Assembly: GCA_023014365.1 (NCBI GenBank)
Contig: JAEBUN010000024.1
Span: 496,001 to 560,000, forward strand
Length of the DNA: 64,000 bases
Reading direction: 5' to 3'
Origin: Lepiota brunneoincarnata
Taxonomy: Eukaryota > Basidiomycota > Agaricomycetes > Agaricales > Agaricaceae
Within the stretch, counting starts at the first letter, position 1; the number at the start of each line of letters is the position of its first letter. Shown here one piece after another: positions 1 through 10,958 of the stretch. The notes under the pieces are model-generated. The model had not been told where the DNA came from and ran no database searches. It was given only the letters and a program-made list of their open reading frames with translations. The position numbers and the translations under genes were made by a program.

Positions 1-1785
1 ATGAATGGCCATTGCAAGAAGGTCCTTGATAACAAAATGAGCATGAGATAACGGAGGTACTGCACGTGACTGACCATCTGTACACCTGCGAATAAAACAT
101 GACAGACCAGCCTACGATGATGATAAAAGCGAAGAAAAAGAACAGTGCAATTGTTTTCTTCATCTCGCGACGGATGCCATACCAGCCCTGAATCACGTCA
201 ATATCCAAAACAAGTCAACAATGTAGGCACGGATCCAGTCAGCCCAGACGTACGAGGCAGATCCAGGGGATCAAGACCTAGTTGATATATCACTTAGCAA
301 TCAAGGGAAGCCGATAAATGGGAGAACTCCTCACTATGGATGTAGCAATGAACAGTCCCAAGTAAGCTGGTGTATGAGCGGATATCTTCCAAATCGCGGT
401 ATTGCGCAATACATCAATCCACAGGCCCATAGCCGTGACCAGGAAAAAAACTTCAAGCTGTAGGCACGAGAGAACGGCCAGGAATACCTGATGGGTCAAT
501 GAATAGGCAACTGAGTTCAATATATCATGTCGGAGTAAGAACATTCTGCGGACCTTGTTGATACGATTGATATGCTCCGGCGCACCAATGTATCTCAATG
601 CCTCAGCATTGTACGTCTAAAGCAGGTCAGAATACAACGATGACGTCGAGGATTGGGGCACTCACTCGCAAAAGCCTCCTGGATAGCCAACAGGCGATCA
701 ACAGACCAGTGATATTGAGGACCAGATTCGGGATCTATGATCTCACGTCAAATAATGTGTAAACACAAAATAGTTCCGGTAGTAACCTCGTAAGCCGTAC
801 GACCAGGAAAGTAAGCTGAGAAGAAATCGATTTGACAATGGGTCCCAGCCTCAGCGTATAGTTTGTGGAAAACGGTTTTTTTGTAGTAGTCGTTGCGCCA
901 AAGTGAATAAATCGACCATCCTGTTATCAGTGTACGTGTCGCTAGCACTGTCAATCTATCGTACGGGCTGTGTTAACATGCCAGTGTCATGTAAACTTTT
1001 CGTGACTTACAGGTGAGAGACAGAGTGACTTGTCACGGTGAACACAGAGATCCCAAGGAGCCAAAATTCCAACAGCACAAGAGCTAAATCCTCGCTGGTA
1101 AAATTCCTGATGCTATAGAAGCGGTGAGATAGGGTTCGAGAATATGTGAAGGAGTAAGGGTATACTTCTGGTTCGCGTAAAGAAGCGTCTGGGCACATGT
1201 TACACTGATATCCTGGGGGGGAACTGAGGAACCTTTCCCCGCGACCCTGATACCCTTTTGAGAATGCTGAATCCCCCCCATGACCTGGACAATCATTGAC
1301 ATCCCTGTATGCGGAAAGGTGGGTCAAAGATGCTTACAATTAAGGGAGACTAGGGAGGTGGTTAGTTTGGCTCTCGATGCTGGAGGCAACAACGCACCGA
1401 GTTATCAATGGGGTGAGCGGTATCAAAGATAATAGTGCAGTTGTCCCTTCGTTGTTCGAAGCTTATTGGAATATCATTGCAGAAATTTAGAACGAGGTGT
1501 TTTGTCTGGATCGGCCCCGGGATATAAGCGACTCGGTCCAAGGCATTGCTATCCACAGTGTGTATGATATCATAAAGCAAGCCCTTGTACGCGGAGTCGA
1601 TTGAGAAAAGGAAAGACTGAATGATGCCTTGGGTTAGACAGAGGACGAAACTGAAGATGAAGAAAGCAGCCGTGGTCCGGTTCAGGAGAATGCGAGAATA
1701 CTGGACAATGCTTAGCTAGCATAGAACCAGATGACGAACGACGTACCGCTTGTTTGATCCCCTCCTTGATGACACGAGAGACCAT
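1..1785 (-). CDS. Conserved fungal multi-pass membrane protein (3' end beyond window)
   Basis: Unknown function. The likely start is the ATG at 1785, in a good context, giving MVSRVIKEGIKQA. An intron follows, then a stretch starting YSRILLNRTTAAFF and a hydrophobic segment, and next a soluble, probably extracellular region (about 1100-1580). Further hydrophobic segments lie near 1010-1080 and 330-500. The motif GAPEHINRI with QLEVFFLVTAMGLWID, and in the last 250 bases GWYGIRREMKK plus another membrane helix, match a widespread basidiomycete family of uncharacterised multi-pass proteins that I recognise only by general pattern. The reading frame is still open at base 1, so the gene is cut by the window edge. 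Exon borders between 1000 and 1560 were not resolved and one frame step there remains unexplained. The gene faces away from the thioesterase at 2223. Confidence 0.55.
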
Positions 1786-2222
1786 GGTTGGACAAGGGAT
1801 TTGGAATAAGAAGTCAAGTCCAGCTCTAGTTGAAAAAAGTAAGCCCAAGTTTCCTGGGCTTCAGAGAGCGATGGGAAGTGAAAGGCGGCCCCGCCGGAAG
1901 GAATGGACAAGGTGGGAGGCAAGCTGCACGCCTCAACAACCTATCAATGTCACGGGAATGTACCCAGATTCATTTGACGAAAATGCTTTATACATAGAAC
2001 AGCTGCCAGTGTTTCCATCAGAAGGTGTCCCTTGGTGACCCGTGGAATGAATTGTTGATCAGACTACGAGCACTGGTCGAATGGTGGCAACGGGTAAATT
2101 TGTCAACTTGATGGGTGCACATATACGAGTATGGTGCATGGGAATACACCCTGCTCAGACCACGTGACCCAAATTCGTCGACAATCCCCTGTCAGAATTC
2201 TAGTTTCTTCTTGGGACCCACA
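1786..2222. other. Intergenic, divergent promoter region
   Basis: This 437-base spacer lies between two outward-facing genes, the membrane protein and the thioesterase. No coding sequence or RNA was recognised. It should hold both promoters, but no clear TATA box was seen. Confidence 0.5.
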
Positions 2223-4211
2223 ATGTCCATCTACCATGCCTGCAGAATCAAGACAGGAATATCAAGAACAACGTTTGCCACAACTTCCTTCCGTAGGGGA
2301 GTAGTCAATACATCGGTTGAGAAAGAGAACAAAGATGTCAGCTCGATGGACCGTCTCCTCAAGGTGGTCAGTACGTTCAATCAGGTCCCTCCACCGTAAC
2401 TACACGAACCCAAAATAAATACCTCAGGGGAAAGTTCGGATCCTGCAAATCATAGGTCTTTGCCATCCGGAGCTCTGTCCCAATCCAGGACTGACCATAG
2501 GACAGAATTGTGCCCCTGAGGACGCCCATTTTGTGGTCCGAAGCACTGCTCAGCGCAGCGCCGCGCCAGGCCCAAGGATCGCACCCAAAAACTGCTCAAG
2601 ATGAACCCCTCACAGCACGTCACATGGCAGACTCTTATTCCGAGCTCGTTCTTCCGTTTGGATCATCCCCCGAATTGATGGAGCAATATACGAGTGCAAC
2701 CGGTGGAATACGCATGGGCAAGTAAGTATCAGCGACATTCGAGTCCTTATCACCCATTATTTTCCTTTCCAGGCTCATGGAGCATCTCGACTCCCTAGCT
2801 GGCTCAATCTCATACAAGCATTTGTTGGGTCCCACCGTCGAAACATTTGGCAGCATCCAAGAAAAGGGATTCTATATTGTTACCGCCTCCGTTGACAGGT
2901 AAACCGAAATTGCACTGAAATCCAGTGTCCTGACTATCTATATTGTAATCAGACTAGATATGATGGCTCCACTGAATCCCTCGCGAGATCTCAGAATCAG
3001 TGGCCAGGTCATTTACGCCGGTCGTAGTTCGATGGAAGTCGCCGTCAAGATGGAAACCATAGGGCAAAACCAACCCGAAGAAACTGTTCTTATCGGTGCT
3101 TTTTGGAGCTTCAATTTCGCTTGATTTAATCTTACAATTTCACAAATAGGTCGGTTCACCATGGTATGCCGAGATGCCAATTCTCACCGCGCCAAATCCG
3201 TCAATCCGTTGATAATTTCAACTCCTGAGGAACAGGCACTATGCTCCTTGGGTGAACGTAGGCGCACTATCCCTCCAGCTTTTCTTAGCTCATGGTCTAC
3301 CCGCCGATTAGATATGAAAAACCGGAGACAAACCCTCGCTCTCCGCTCCCTCTCTCGTGTTCCACCGAGCTCCACGGAAGCTGAAGAACTGCATACCTTC
3401 TTTCTGAAATACGGACAAGTTCACCCTGACGACGGCGCCGAGCGTGTCTGGATGGGCGATACTGTCATCGAAAAAACCACGCTCATGTTCCCGCAAGAAC
3501 GCAAGTATGTACACTGCCACAGGTTTCCCATCCAGTCTCAAACTACCGCCCGTCCTCCAGCATACATCAGAAAATTTTTGGAGGCTATCTGATGAGATTG
3601 GCCTATGAGGTACGCCAAGCTTTATCCTCTGGTGACAACGTCCATCCGCACCTGCCTGTACCCAGCTCGGGATCACCAATTCTGCTTTGTTCACCCGTGG
3701 GCCCGTCCGCTTCCTTTCGCTCGACAGTATTTCTTTCGCCAGGCCAGTCCCAATCGGCTGTATCTTACGGCTCACATCCCAAATCCTATACACAACGTCA
3801 TCTCCGGCTTACCCCACCATTGTTGTACGTCCCTCGCTACCAGCACCGCCTCCCAACAAAAGCTTAAACTTAGCGTTGCCCTTACTTTGTTCTTCCGCAG
3901 CATGTCGGTGTTAAAGCGAACGTCGTAGACGTAGCCACGGGCACCGAACAAACAACAAACGATTTCCGATTCACATGGGCACAAGAGAAGGACCAGGGCG
4001 CTCGGGTACTAAGAAAAGTTGTGCCCAAGACGTACAAAGGCAAGTTTTACCTCCCTCTTTTTTCGTCTTCGGGGCCTTTCCTTCACAACACTCCACTTGT
4101 TCCTGTCTCACCGGAACGCACTACTCCCACATAGAAGCAATGCTCTGGCTCGAAGGCAAACGCGCCCTCGAAATTGGGGCTGAAATCAGAGATCTAAGAA
4201 CTTCACGGTGA
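2223..4211 (+). CDS. Acyl-CoA thioesterase, ACOT9-like, tandem hotdog, mitochondrial
   Basis: Hydrolyses acyl-CoA to free acid and CoA, by family. The start at 2223 gives a basic, Ser/Thr-rich leader (MSIYHACRIKTGISRTTFAT) typical of a mitochondrial presequence. Nine exons join cleanly: about 2223-2366, 2501-2721, 2773-2898, 2953-3095, 3150-3504, 3561-3609, 3666-3824, 3901-4039 and 4135-4211, giving about 470 residues, the usual length. Family landmarks are MADSYSELVLPF, the first hotdog block with LDSLAGSISYKH and FTMVCRD, the linker VNPLIISTPEEQ, and the second hotdog signature NIHQKIFGGYLMR. The intron after 4039 begins with GC (GCAAGT) rather than GT. The first exon junction (2363 or 2366) is the least certain. 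No lesions were seen. Confidence 0.85.
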
Positions 4212-4656
4212 CAATGGGGGTCGGAGTTAGGTGAATAGACCGACAGAGAAACATCTTCCAGAAAACAATTCTATTTATGTGCGTACATACTTTTCTTGCC
4301 CACAGCATACACTGATCCGGCACAACCAGAAGATCCTGGAAGGCAATATTTATACCAATTGCTCACAAATATGTACTTGCTTGATGGAAAGATGGGAAAG
4401 AATCATAATTTGTAGTAAACAGCACTGGGCTGGCATTTGATGCGTGAGAAGTGTTGTTGAACATTGTCTTCACTTAGACAAGGAAAGAACAACCCATTCC
4501 CAAAAAAACACGTAGAAACATTAATTGCCATCCCTTAGGTTAATTGTGTACGTACAAAGCTACATCGTCCGTTATCGTCGCGGAGTACTGAATGTACATG
4601 ATCCAGTCCAATGAGGGAGAATATCGTGAAAGGTCATGGGGGTCATTACACATGCA
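4212..4656. other. Intergenic between convergent gene ends
   Basis: This 445-base AT-rich spacer lies between the 3' ends of the thioesterase and the kinase. It presumably holds both 3' UTRs. No further feature was recognised. Confidence 0.5.
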
Positions 4657-6685
4657 TCATCGCTTCCCGGCGCCCTGGCTCTTCGCTCTGGCCTTTGAAA
4701 CCACTTCGCTCGCCTGTGCAATGTCCCGCTTAACCTTGGAAAGCGGCGAAATTGCCTGCAGCGGGACCGCAGGTTGATGCACTCCAGGCTTCCGGGGCCG
4801 AACGCCACAATCCTTTGGCGCGACCTCTCCGCACTTGATATGTGCCCTGAGAGTGCAGTTCTTTATTAGCACCATGGACTTGGACACATATAGGAAAACC
4901 ACTTACTTCAACCCACAGTCATCACATTCCAATACCGGCTTCCAACCCAACCTCTTGAAGCACACGTCACACTTGGCTACGAGAAGCCCACTTGAAAAGA
5001 ACAGATCCAATGGATTCCATACTGCGCCTCCGATCCCACTCCCGACCACAATATGCTCTCCCAGCCCGTCGTTGGTGGGTATACCCAAACCATTATGATT
5101 CGGACTGACTTTTCTGGGTTTCACACCAGGCTTGATGAGAGTGAACCGGTGGACGAGCGGGACGGCGGTACCATTCCCGCCGAGAGACCGAATGGTGGAT
5201 CCCCCCCCTGTGGCCATGGTGGAGGATATCGTCGATCCTGGCGCAGTGTGATACGAGTCCATTGTCGCGATAGAGAATATACTCGCTTCATTCATTTCCA
5301 GAGGCCCTACATTACTGGGAGAGGGTGAATGTGAGGGGGGCGTTGCAGGAAAGACAGGAGCGGGAGTAGCATTCGGGTCCGGAGAAGGTTTTATTGTTAA
5401 GATGGAGCTGAGAGCAGGGGGAGGGGAATTGTGATGGCTTGAGAGCGACCGGACGACTGCGGTGCTGTATTGCGAGTTCGTCTGGGGACTATTATTGTTA
5501 TCGAGAAGGGGGGTGTTGCTACTTGACGACTCGTTCCAGTCGCTTTTAAGTCCTACTTTGGAGAGACCCATTACAGCCTCCATGAGCTCGTCGTCGCTTT
5601 CGTCGCTCGTGCTCGTGTTGGAATTGCCATTACCTCGAATATTTTTGCCTACACCCATGCCAAAGCTGGGTATTCGAGGGACATTAGCTGGACGCTTTCC
5701 ACCGGTCATAAACTTGATGCTGCCAACATGGACATCCTCGCCCTCCTCTGGGTGGAGTAACGCCTCCGCCTCAATCTCTGCCAAACGTTCAAGAATCGTG
5801 CGTGTCGTGGGCCGCCTTGCAGGATCGGTGTTCAAACATTCCACACAAAGGTTAATGAATTCTGGGGGGCACCCTGGACTAGCGAGACGCCGAACCTCAT
5901 CAGGGTCAACCCCAAAGTCAGGTGGATAGCGTTTAAAGTGGGAGTCGTCGGCGAGCCTACGAGCTGCAATTTCGCAAAAGATGATGCCAAGAGAGAAGAT
6001 GTCGGTAGGTAAGTCAAATTCGTCGCCTAGGAGGATCTCAGGGGACATGTAAGAGTCTGTACCACAAAACGTGAGGCGCTTCAACTCTTCCTCGTTCCTT
6101 GCTGCGATGCGAGCAAAACCAAAATCGGTGACTTTGATGCGACCATTAGAAGTAACTAGGAGATTCTCTCCCTTGAGATCGCGGTGGATGCACTTGCGTG
6201 CATGGAGGTATGCGAGCGCACGAGTAACATCGATAGCAAAAGATAGTCGCAATCTCCAGGGGAAGGGTTTTGTCTTGTCGTGAACAAAAAGTCGAACGTT
6301 GCCGTTGTCGACGAATTCTGAGATAATGAAAATACGACCATCTGGTTCGGGAGCACGACTGAGACCGATGAAAAGACAGATATTGGGATGACGGCACTCC
6401 TTCATAAGGCGCCATTCCCGCTCGAAATACTTGGCGACGTCATATTCCGTGGATGGTAGGACCTCTTTTATTGCCACATCTATGCCGAGGTAGGTGCCTG
6501 GAAGGGTTGAGACTCTAGCAATCAAGGAGAGGGTCCTGAATGACCTTTGTAGACGTTGCCGAAGGAGCCAGCTCCTAGCTTCTCCCAATCACCCCTGATG
6601 TCCTATGTAACGGTGAGATGACGGGATAAGGAGAGTGCAGAGAGGGACATACATTAAATGGAATGACATCGAATGGCTCCGACAT
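4657..6685 (-). CDS. TKL-like protein kinase with C-terminal C1-type zinc finger
   Basis: Four exons (6685-6653, 6602-6545, 6497-4907, 4846-4657) give 623 residues without a frame problem. The short first exon encodes MSEPFDVIPFN. The P-loop GAGSFGNVYK straddles the second intron. Then come VAIKEV (catalytic Lys), HRDLKGENLL (catalytic loop), DFGFA (metal-binding Asp) and the APE-equivalent SPEILLGDEF, so all key residues for activity are present. The loop and activation-segment style resemble fungal TKL (Raf/LIMK-like) Ser/Thr kinases. A Ser/Asn/Pro-rich linker of about 200 residues follows, then His-(x)n-CDVC...CDDC...H-x2-C...C, which fits a C1/DAG-type zinc finger with a long insertion after its first His. 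The last intron splits this finger. The substrate is unknown; a membrane- or lipid-regulated signalling role is an inference from the C1 domain. Confidence 0.88.
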
Positions 6686-6803
6686 GGTTGTTGGTGTTGA
6701 GGAGAAGAGAGGGAGCTCTTGACTCCCAACGTCGAGGACTCCGTCTCAGACCGAGCCTGTTATGTCATCCTCTCAGAGTATTACCGTGAGAATTTTATAT
6801 TGA

Positions 6804-8929
6804 TTAATTAAAACAACTCTCCCAATCTCCCTTGCCATCCTTCCTAGCATACTCCTGGCTCTTCATAAATTCTCGCAATAAACACAACCCATCTTTATCT
6901 GCACCATTGCAGAAGTCCAGTCGTTGCACCGCGTCATTCACCAACACCCTCACATACACCGAGGTCTCCTTGTCCACCCTCCTTCGCACTTGTCGTTTAT
7001 CCAGCCTTCGCGTCCCCCTCCCGGCTTCATCGTATGCATTTTCCACTGTACGACTACACTCCATACGCTCAACTATCATCCTTCCTGAGAAGGGTACAAT
7101 TCTGCTGGTGACCCATGGCCTGTCCTTGTCGGGTTTCTTTGGGTCCATGATTCCTCCATCAACCTTGTCGCTTTTAAAGAGCCCCATCGCGCTCACGACA
7201 GCTACTATCAGATTATCATGCGAAAAGTCAGCATATATCCCGCGTCTGAGTGGGAAGGTATTTGGGTTTGAGTCCAACGTGTGATTAGTCTGAGTGTGAT
7301 CTTGGACAGGTCGATCGGTGAGGCGGGCGAGAAGCTCGTTAATATATCCAACGCCTTGAACGAGGCCTAATCGCGAGCCGTGCCTAATCAAAAAAAAGAT
7401 AGTCATGTAAGATACTGATCACCTGGGTAGGATGTAATAACCCACCCGGTAAAGTAGAACTTGTCCAAGTCGAGGGCATATTCAAACCCTTCGAATTCGT
7501 CTTCGCTAAAGAGTTCACAGAAAGGACTGTACTTCTCCTTTGCAACAGTTTCCAACGCACATAGTGCTATCAGTGATTGTGCGTCTTCCGGCGTCAGGTG
7601 TTCTGGGAGTCCTAAGACATATAAAGTTAGAACCGCCAACAGACTCTCTCGGTTGACTCAAGCTAACCTCGAGCACCCGAATTGAATCGATCTGCTATCA
7701 GCTTCGCGTATCTGCTTTGCCATTCTTGAACCTCAATATTGGGGTGCTTAATGTTTGGACAACTGCCATCATCAAGCGTATTATTATAACCATACTAGCT
7801 CGGTGAATATAAGAACTAGGATCTTCAAGGGTAAACGGTAGAACCTACACGCTCTGGAATTATGACGGCCAGCGGTGGTCGTAGCACACCATCACTACCC
7901 GCTTCAAAACCTAAAATGCATAGGTTTGAGACGAAATCCGATATTGATGAGAGTGAGAAAACCTTCTGCCCATTTGAGTGCACTCTTAACGACACGTTCG
8001 CTCCCCGATGCACGAACAAAGGGAAGATTCTGTTTGCTAGCAAGCGTTGTATACCGAGAAAATGCCTTCCGGCCTGAGTCGAACGTTCTGTGAAATTGAA
8101 CAAAGTCAGCAAGGTTTTCATGGCGGCGCTTATTGAACCGAATATGTCAGGACAATAAGAGTGACGAGATGTCACGGGGGGAGCGATGAAGTCATTACCA
8201 CGTATTAAGCGCCATGCAGCAACCAGGTGAAGGGAACTGAAAAAGAAAAAAGACTGAAAAAACCGAGGGCACGTACTGCGACATCCCGAATGGAAGCAGA
8301 TCGTCCGTGCCCAAGTCGTAGGTATAGTTCGCGAGGAACTGGAGTCTTTCATCCACGTGCGACTCCGCTGCTTGCAACCTGAGAAGGGCTTGTGCAATAT
8401 GTATTGCCTGACCAAATGTGGGGTAGCGGGCACCATGGCGCTGCAGCTGATGATATGTTTATAAGATAGTATTGCCGTAAACTGTAGGACGACATACAAT
8501 GTTAACCTGGGTAAGCTGACAATCTTTCGGGGGGTGCTGGTACTTCTCCACCGAATGATATGGCGAGTAGGCTGCCCATAGTTTCTGGATTGGTAACGGA
8601 GCGAAGGAGGCCCCTGAGTCATAATCATCCGGGTCCGCAGGACTCACGAGGGTGGCTCCTGGATGGCTGGCGTGGAAGCGCGAGGAAACGTGAAAAAGGG
8701 TGATCAGGAGAGTGGATAGAACGAGGAAGAACAAAGTCAGTGGAGAGAGGAGTTGTCTGAACCTTCGCTGCCGCGGAGGAAGCTGCCATTTCTCTAGAGC
8801 GTGTGGGCGTATCGGAATGATACCAGAGTCACTGTTGCAAGCAGTGGTGTATGGATATGTGCAGGACTTGGAGCCCAAGGCACCTTTGTTGTCCTGGGTC
8901 ATTTGAGTGGACCGTCCCGCGGCGGCCAT
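6804..8929 (-). CDS. Phytase / histidine acid phosphatase with N-terminal membrane anchor
   Basis: Releases phosphate from phytate or related phosphomonoesters. The histidine-phosphatase core is complete: QRHGARYPT (phospho-acceptor His and phosphate pocket) directly after intron 1, LPFVRASGSERVV, SCPNIKH with the downstream WQSRYAK block, FSEDEFEGFEYALDLDKFY, and the proton-donor motif FSHDN near the C-terminus. Introns of about 50 bp separate these blocks and all frames join. Unusually, the protein does not begin with a signal peptide: about 60 mostly polar residues ending in a basic cluster (PPRQRRFRQ) precede one strong hydrophobic helix (residues ~61-79), so it should be a type II membrane protein with its catalytic domain outside or in the secretory lumen. 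An in-frame ATG at 9043 would only lengthen the cytosolic tail. 8929 was preferred for its alanine-rich start and position. Confidence 0.87.
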
Positions 8930-9256
8930 GATAAGGCGAGATGGAGTCGGAAAGCCGATAGGAATTCGGATACCTGGGGTGTGCGGGGTGTCGGCTCTGT
9001 ATGAAGGACTGGATATAAGTAGGTGTTCCGGGACTTTAAGCAACGCACGTTGCCATTAAGGTCTACCCCATCCAGCGATAGGAACGTGCACAGGTGCTGA
9101 AGAACCCACACACGTGCTCCATTATGGGCTCACTTAGAGCACAGTTAGGAAACATATGGGGTCCTTGCAGGGAAAGCGCACAACAAGATGTTTTGAGCAG
9201 AGGGTCACGTGGACCAGGATGTCCATTTGTCGGACATACCGCGCTGGATCTACTTA
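8930..9256. other. Intergenic, divergent promoters of phytase and CBP3
   Basis: This 327-base spacer lies between two outward-facing genes. On the phytase side the complement of 9008-9017 reads as a TATA-like ACTTATATCC about 80 bases before the start codon. Nothing else was recognised. Confidence 0.45.
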
Positions 9257-10350
9257 ATGCTGCCCAGACAAGTCCTCGTCCGTCAGCTCAGAGCATCCCT
9301 CGCAGTCCCGGCTCATCTCCGTCTCCCAGTTCGATGTCTGGCAACTCAACCCGGGCATATAGAACAAAAGAGCTGGCTCACCCGCACAGTCGAGTCCTCG
9401 CCCACCGCAAAGAAGTGGTTTCTCCGCCTCACAGGTCTCCTCGGCTACGGCAGCCCAAAGCAGCTCGCAGGCCGCCGTGCACTGATTCTGTATGAACATA
9501 TCGTCGCAACAACTCCAGATATGGACCGCGCATTCTGGCAAAATGGTATGTTTTCTCGACCCCATCCCATCTTATTTCTCACCAGCTTTGCCAGACTGTT
9601 ACCTCCCTCCGACTTTTCAATCCTGGTTTACAGTGACCAACCTCCACATATGGTTACTCACCGTCCGTCTCCGCGCACTTCCCGAAAGAACACGGCCGCC
9701 ATTACGTCCAGGCCCTCATAGACCATTTCTTCATCGACGTCGAAGACCGTATTCGCGCTGTCCTCCAGCCGCCCACAAAACCCACCCCGCCCTACACCTT
9801 CCACACCCCCTTCTATATCAATCCCAATGCTTCCGATTCCGGCACGAGCTCTCCTGATACAAAATCAAAACTTCGAGCCCGCGCCCCGGACAGAATAGTG
9901 ACCCGCCAGATGAAAATCTTCAAAGAGCAATGGGCTGGTATGGGCCTTAGCTTTGACCTGGCCCTCATCAAGGGCGACATGGAAATGGCTGGCGCCATCT
10001 GGCGCAACCTCCTTGGTGCACGTGGGGCCCGCGGCATTGCGTTCCCCGACCCTTCCTCTCCTGAAAACCAAATACACTTCCGAAGAGCTGTCAACCTTGT
10101 TGGTGGCGAAGTCGTGAATGTTTCAAAAGTCAACGTTGAGCAAGAGGAAGCACGGGATGATGGCTCAGGTGTACATGATTTCCCTCCTTCAGAGGTTGAC
10201 AAGTACCTCAACTATCCCGAGCTCATGTTCGATATCACTGGATATGTTAGACGCGAGCTTGCCAGGCTTGACAAAATTAGCGACCAGGACATAATGACTG
10301 GCAATTGGGAGAAGCTTCGGTTTGGTCCCGTAAAACAACCCAGAGCTTAG
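9257..10350 (+). CDS. CBP3: Ubiquinol-cytochrome c chaperone CBP3/UQCC1 (apparent 1-nt insertion)
   Basis: Mitochondrial factor that binds nascent cytochrome b and supports assembly of respiratory complex III. The start at 9257 gives a basic presequence (MLPRQVLVRQLRASLAVP). The core includes LLGYGSPKQLAGRRALILYEH, then after an intron (9546-9585) LPPTFQSWFTVTNLHIWLL, YVQALIDHFF and QMKIFKEQWAGMGLSFDLAL, all CBP3-type. Reading in one frame fails: the WLLTVRLRALP block and the HGRHYVQALIDHFF block are in different frames. Removing one A from the run at 9685-9687 (GAAAGAA) joins them perfectly, and no intron fits there. Either the consensus has an extra base or the gene is broken. The rest of the sequence shows no decay. 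Neighbours are a tRNA and MDM35, also a mitochondrial gene. Confidence 0.85.
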
Positions 10351-10422
10351 AAATAAGTAATTCTACAATAGTAGTTGATCTCACTAATGCCAGTGTCTTG
10401 GCAGCACCTGAAAGGAAAAATT

Positions 10423-10493
10423 TCGGATACGGGGAATCGAACCCCGAGCTATCGCGTGAGAGGCGATAACGTTAGCCATTACATCATATCCGA
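10423..10493 (-). tRNA. tRNA-Glu (anticodon CUC)
   Basis: The minus strand folds into a full 71-nt cloverleaf. The acceptor stem TCGGATA pairs with TATCCGA. The anticodon stem ATCGC/GCGAT holds loop CTCTCAC with anticodon CTC. The T arm CGGGG-TTCGATT-CCCCG is perfect. There is no intron. It lies between CBP3 and MDM35 and is a near-relative of the tRNA-Glu at 48628, with compensating changes in both stems. Confidence 0.94.
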
Positions 10494-10581
10494 GTGGCAA
10501 AAGATCCAATCACATGCACACAACACAAATTTGCCGAGCTAATTTGCCCTTCTTGCGTCATACCAAGGACCCGAACCACAG

Positions 10582-10958
10582 ATGGCCGATAGTCTCTCAC
10601 CAGAATGCACGCCCCTCAAACACGAATACGACTCATGCTTCAATACCTGGTTTGAAGGTTATCTCGAGCCTGCCGTCGCCGCCGCCTCTTCTCCCGACTC
10701 GCGCGCCGCGTACTCGAAACGCAAGGCGGAGGAATTTAACCAAAAGTGTGGGCATGTCTGGGAAAAGTATAAGGCTTGCCTACAGGTGTGTCTGCCTGTT
10801 CGTGGCGCCATTTATCACTTACCGACCAAATGCGCGCGTTGTAGAAAGCGGTAACAGGGAAAGGGTTGGATGCCCTACTCCAGCAGGCGAGAGAGGAACA
10901 TCCATTGACCGAGCCTCCACCACCGCCTGCGCGTCAGGCGAATGCGAAGCAGTCGTAG
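10582..10958 (+). CDS. MDM35: Mitochondrial intermembrane-space protein Mdm35/TRIAP1
   Basis: Small twin-Cys chaperone that stabilises Ups/PRELI lipid-transfer proteins, which shuttle phosphatidic acid and phosphatidylserine across the intermembrane space. Two exons (10582-10785, 10845-10958) give 105 residues. The diagnostic region is CTPLKHEYDSCFNTWF, a CX9C pair, and the downstream KCGHVWEKYKACL, the second CX9C pair. These are the substrates of the Mia40 oxidative import pathway, so no presequence is expected and none is seen. The tail is Pro-rich. The stretch between the Cys pairs is Ala/Ser-rich and longer than in yeast. Confidence 0.91.
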
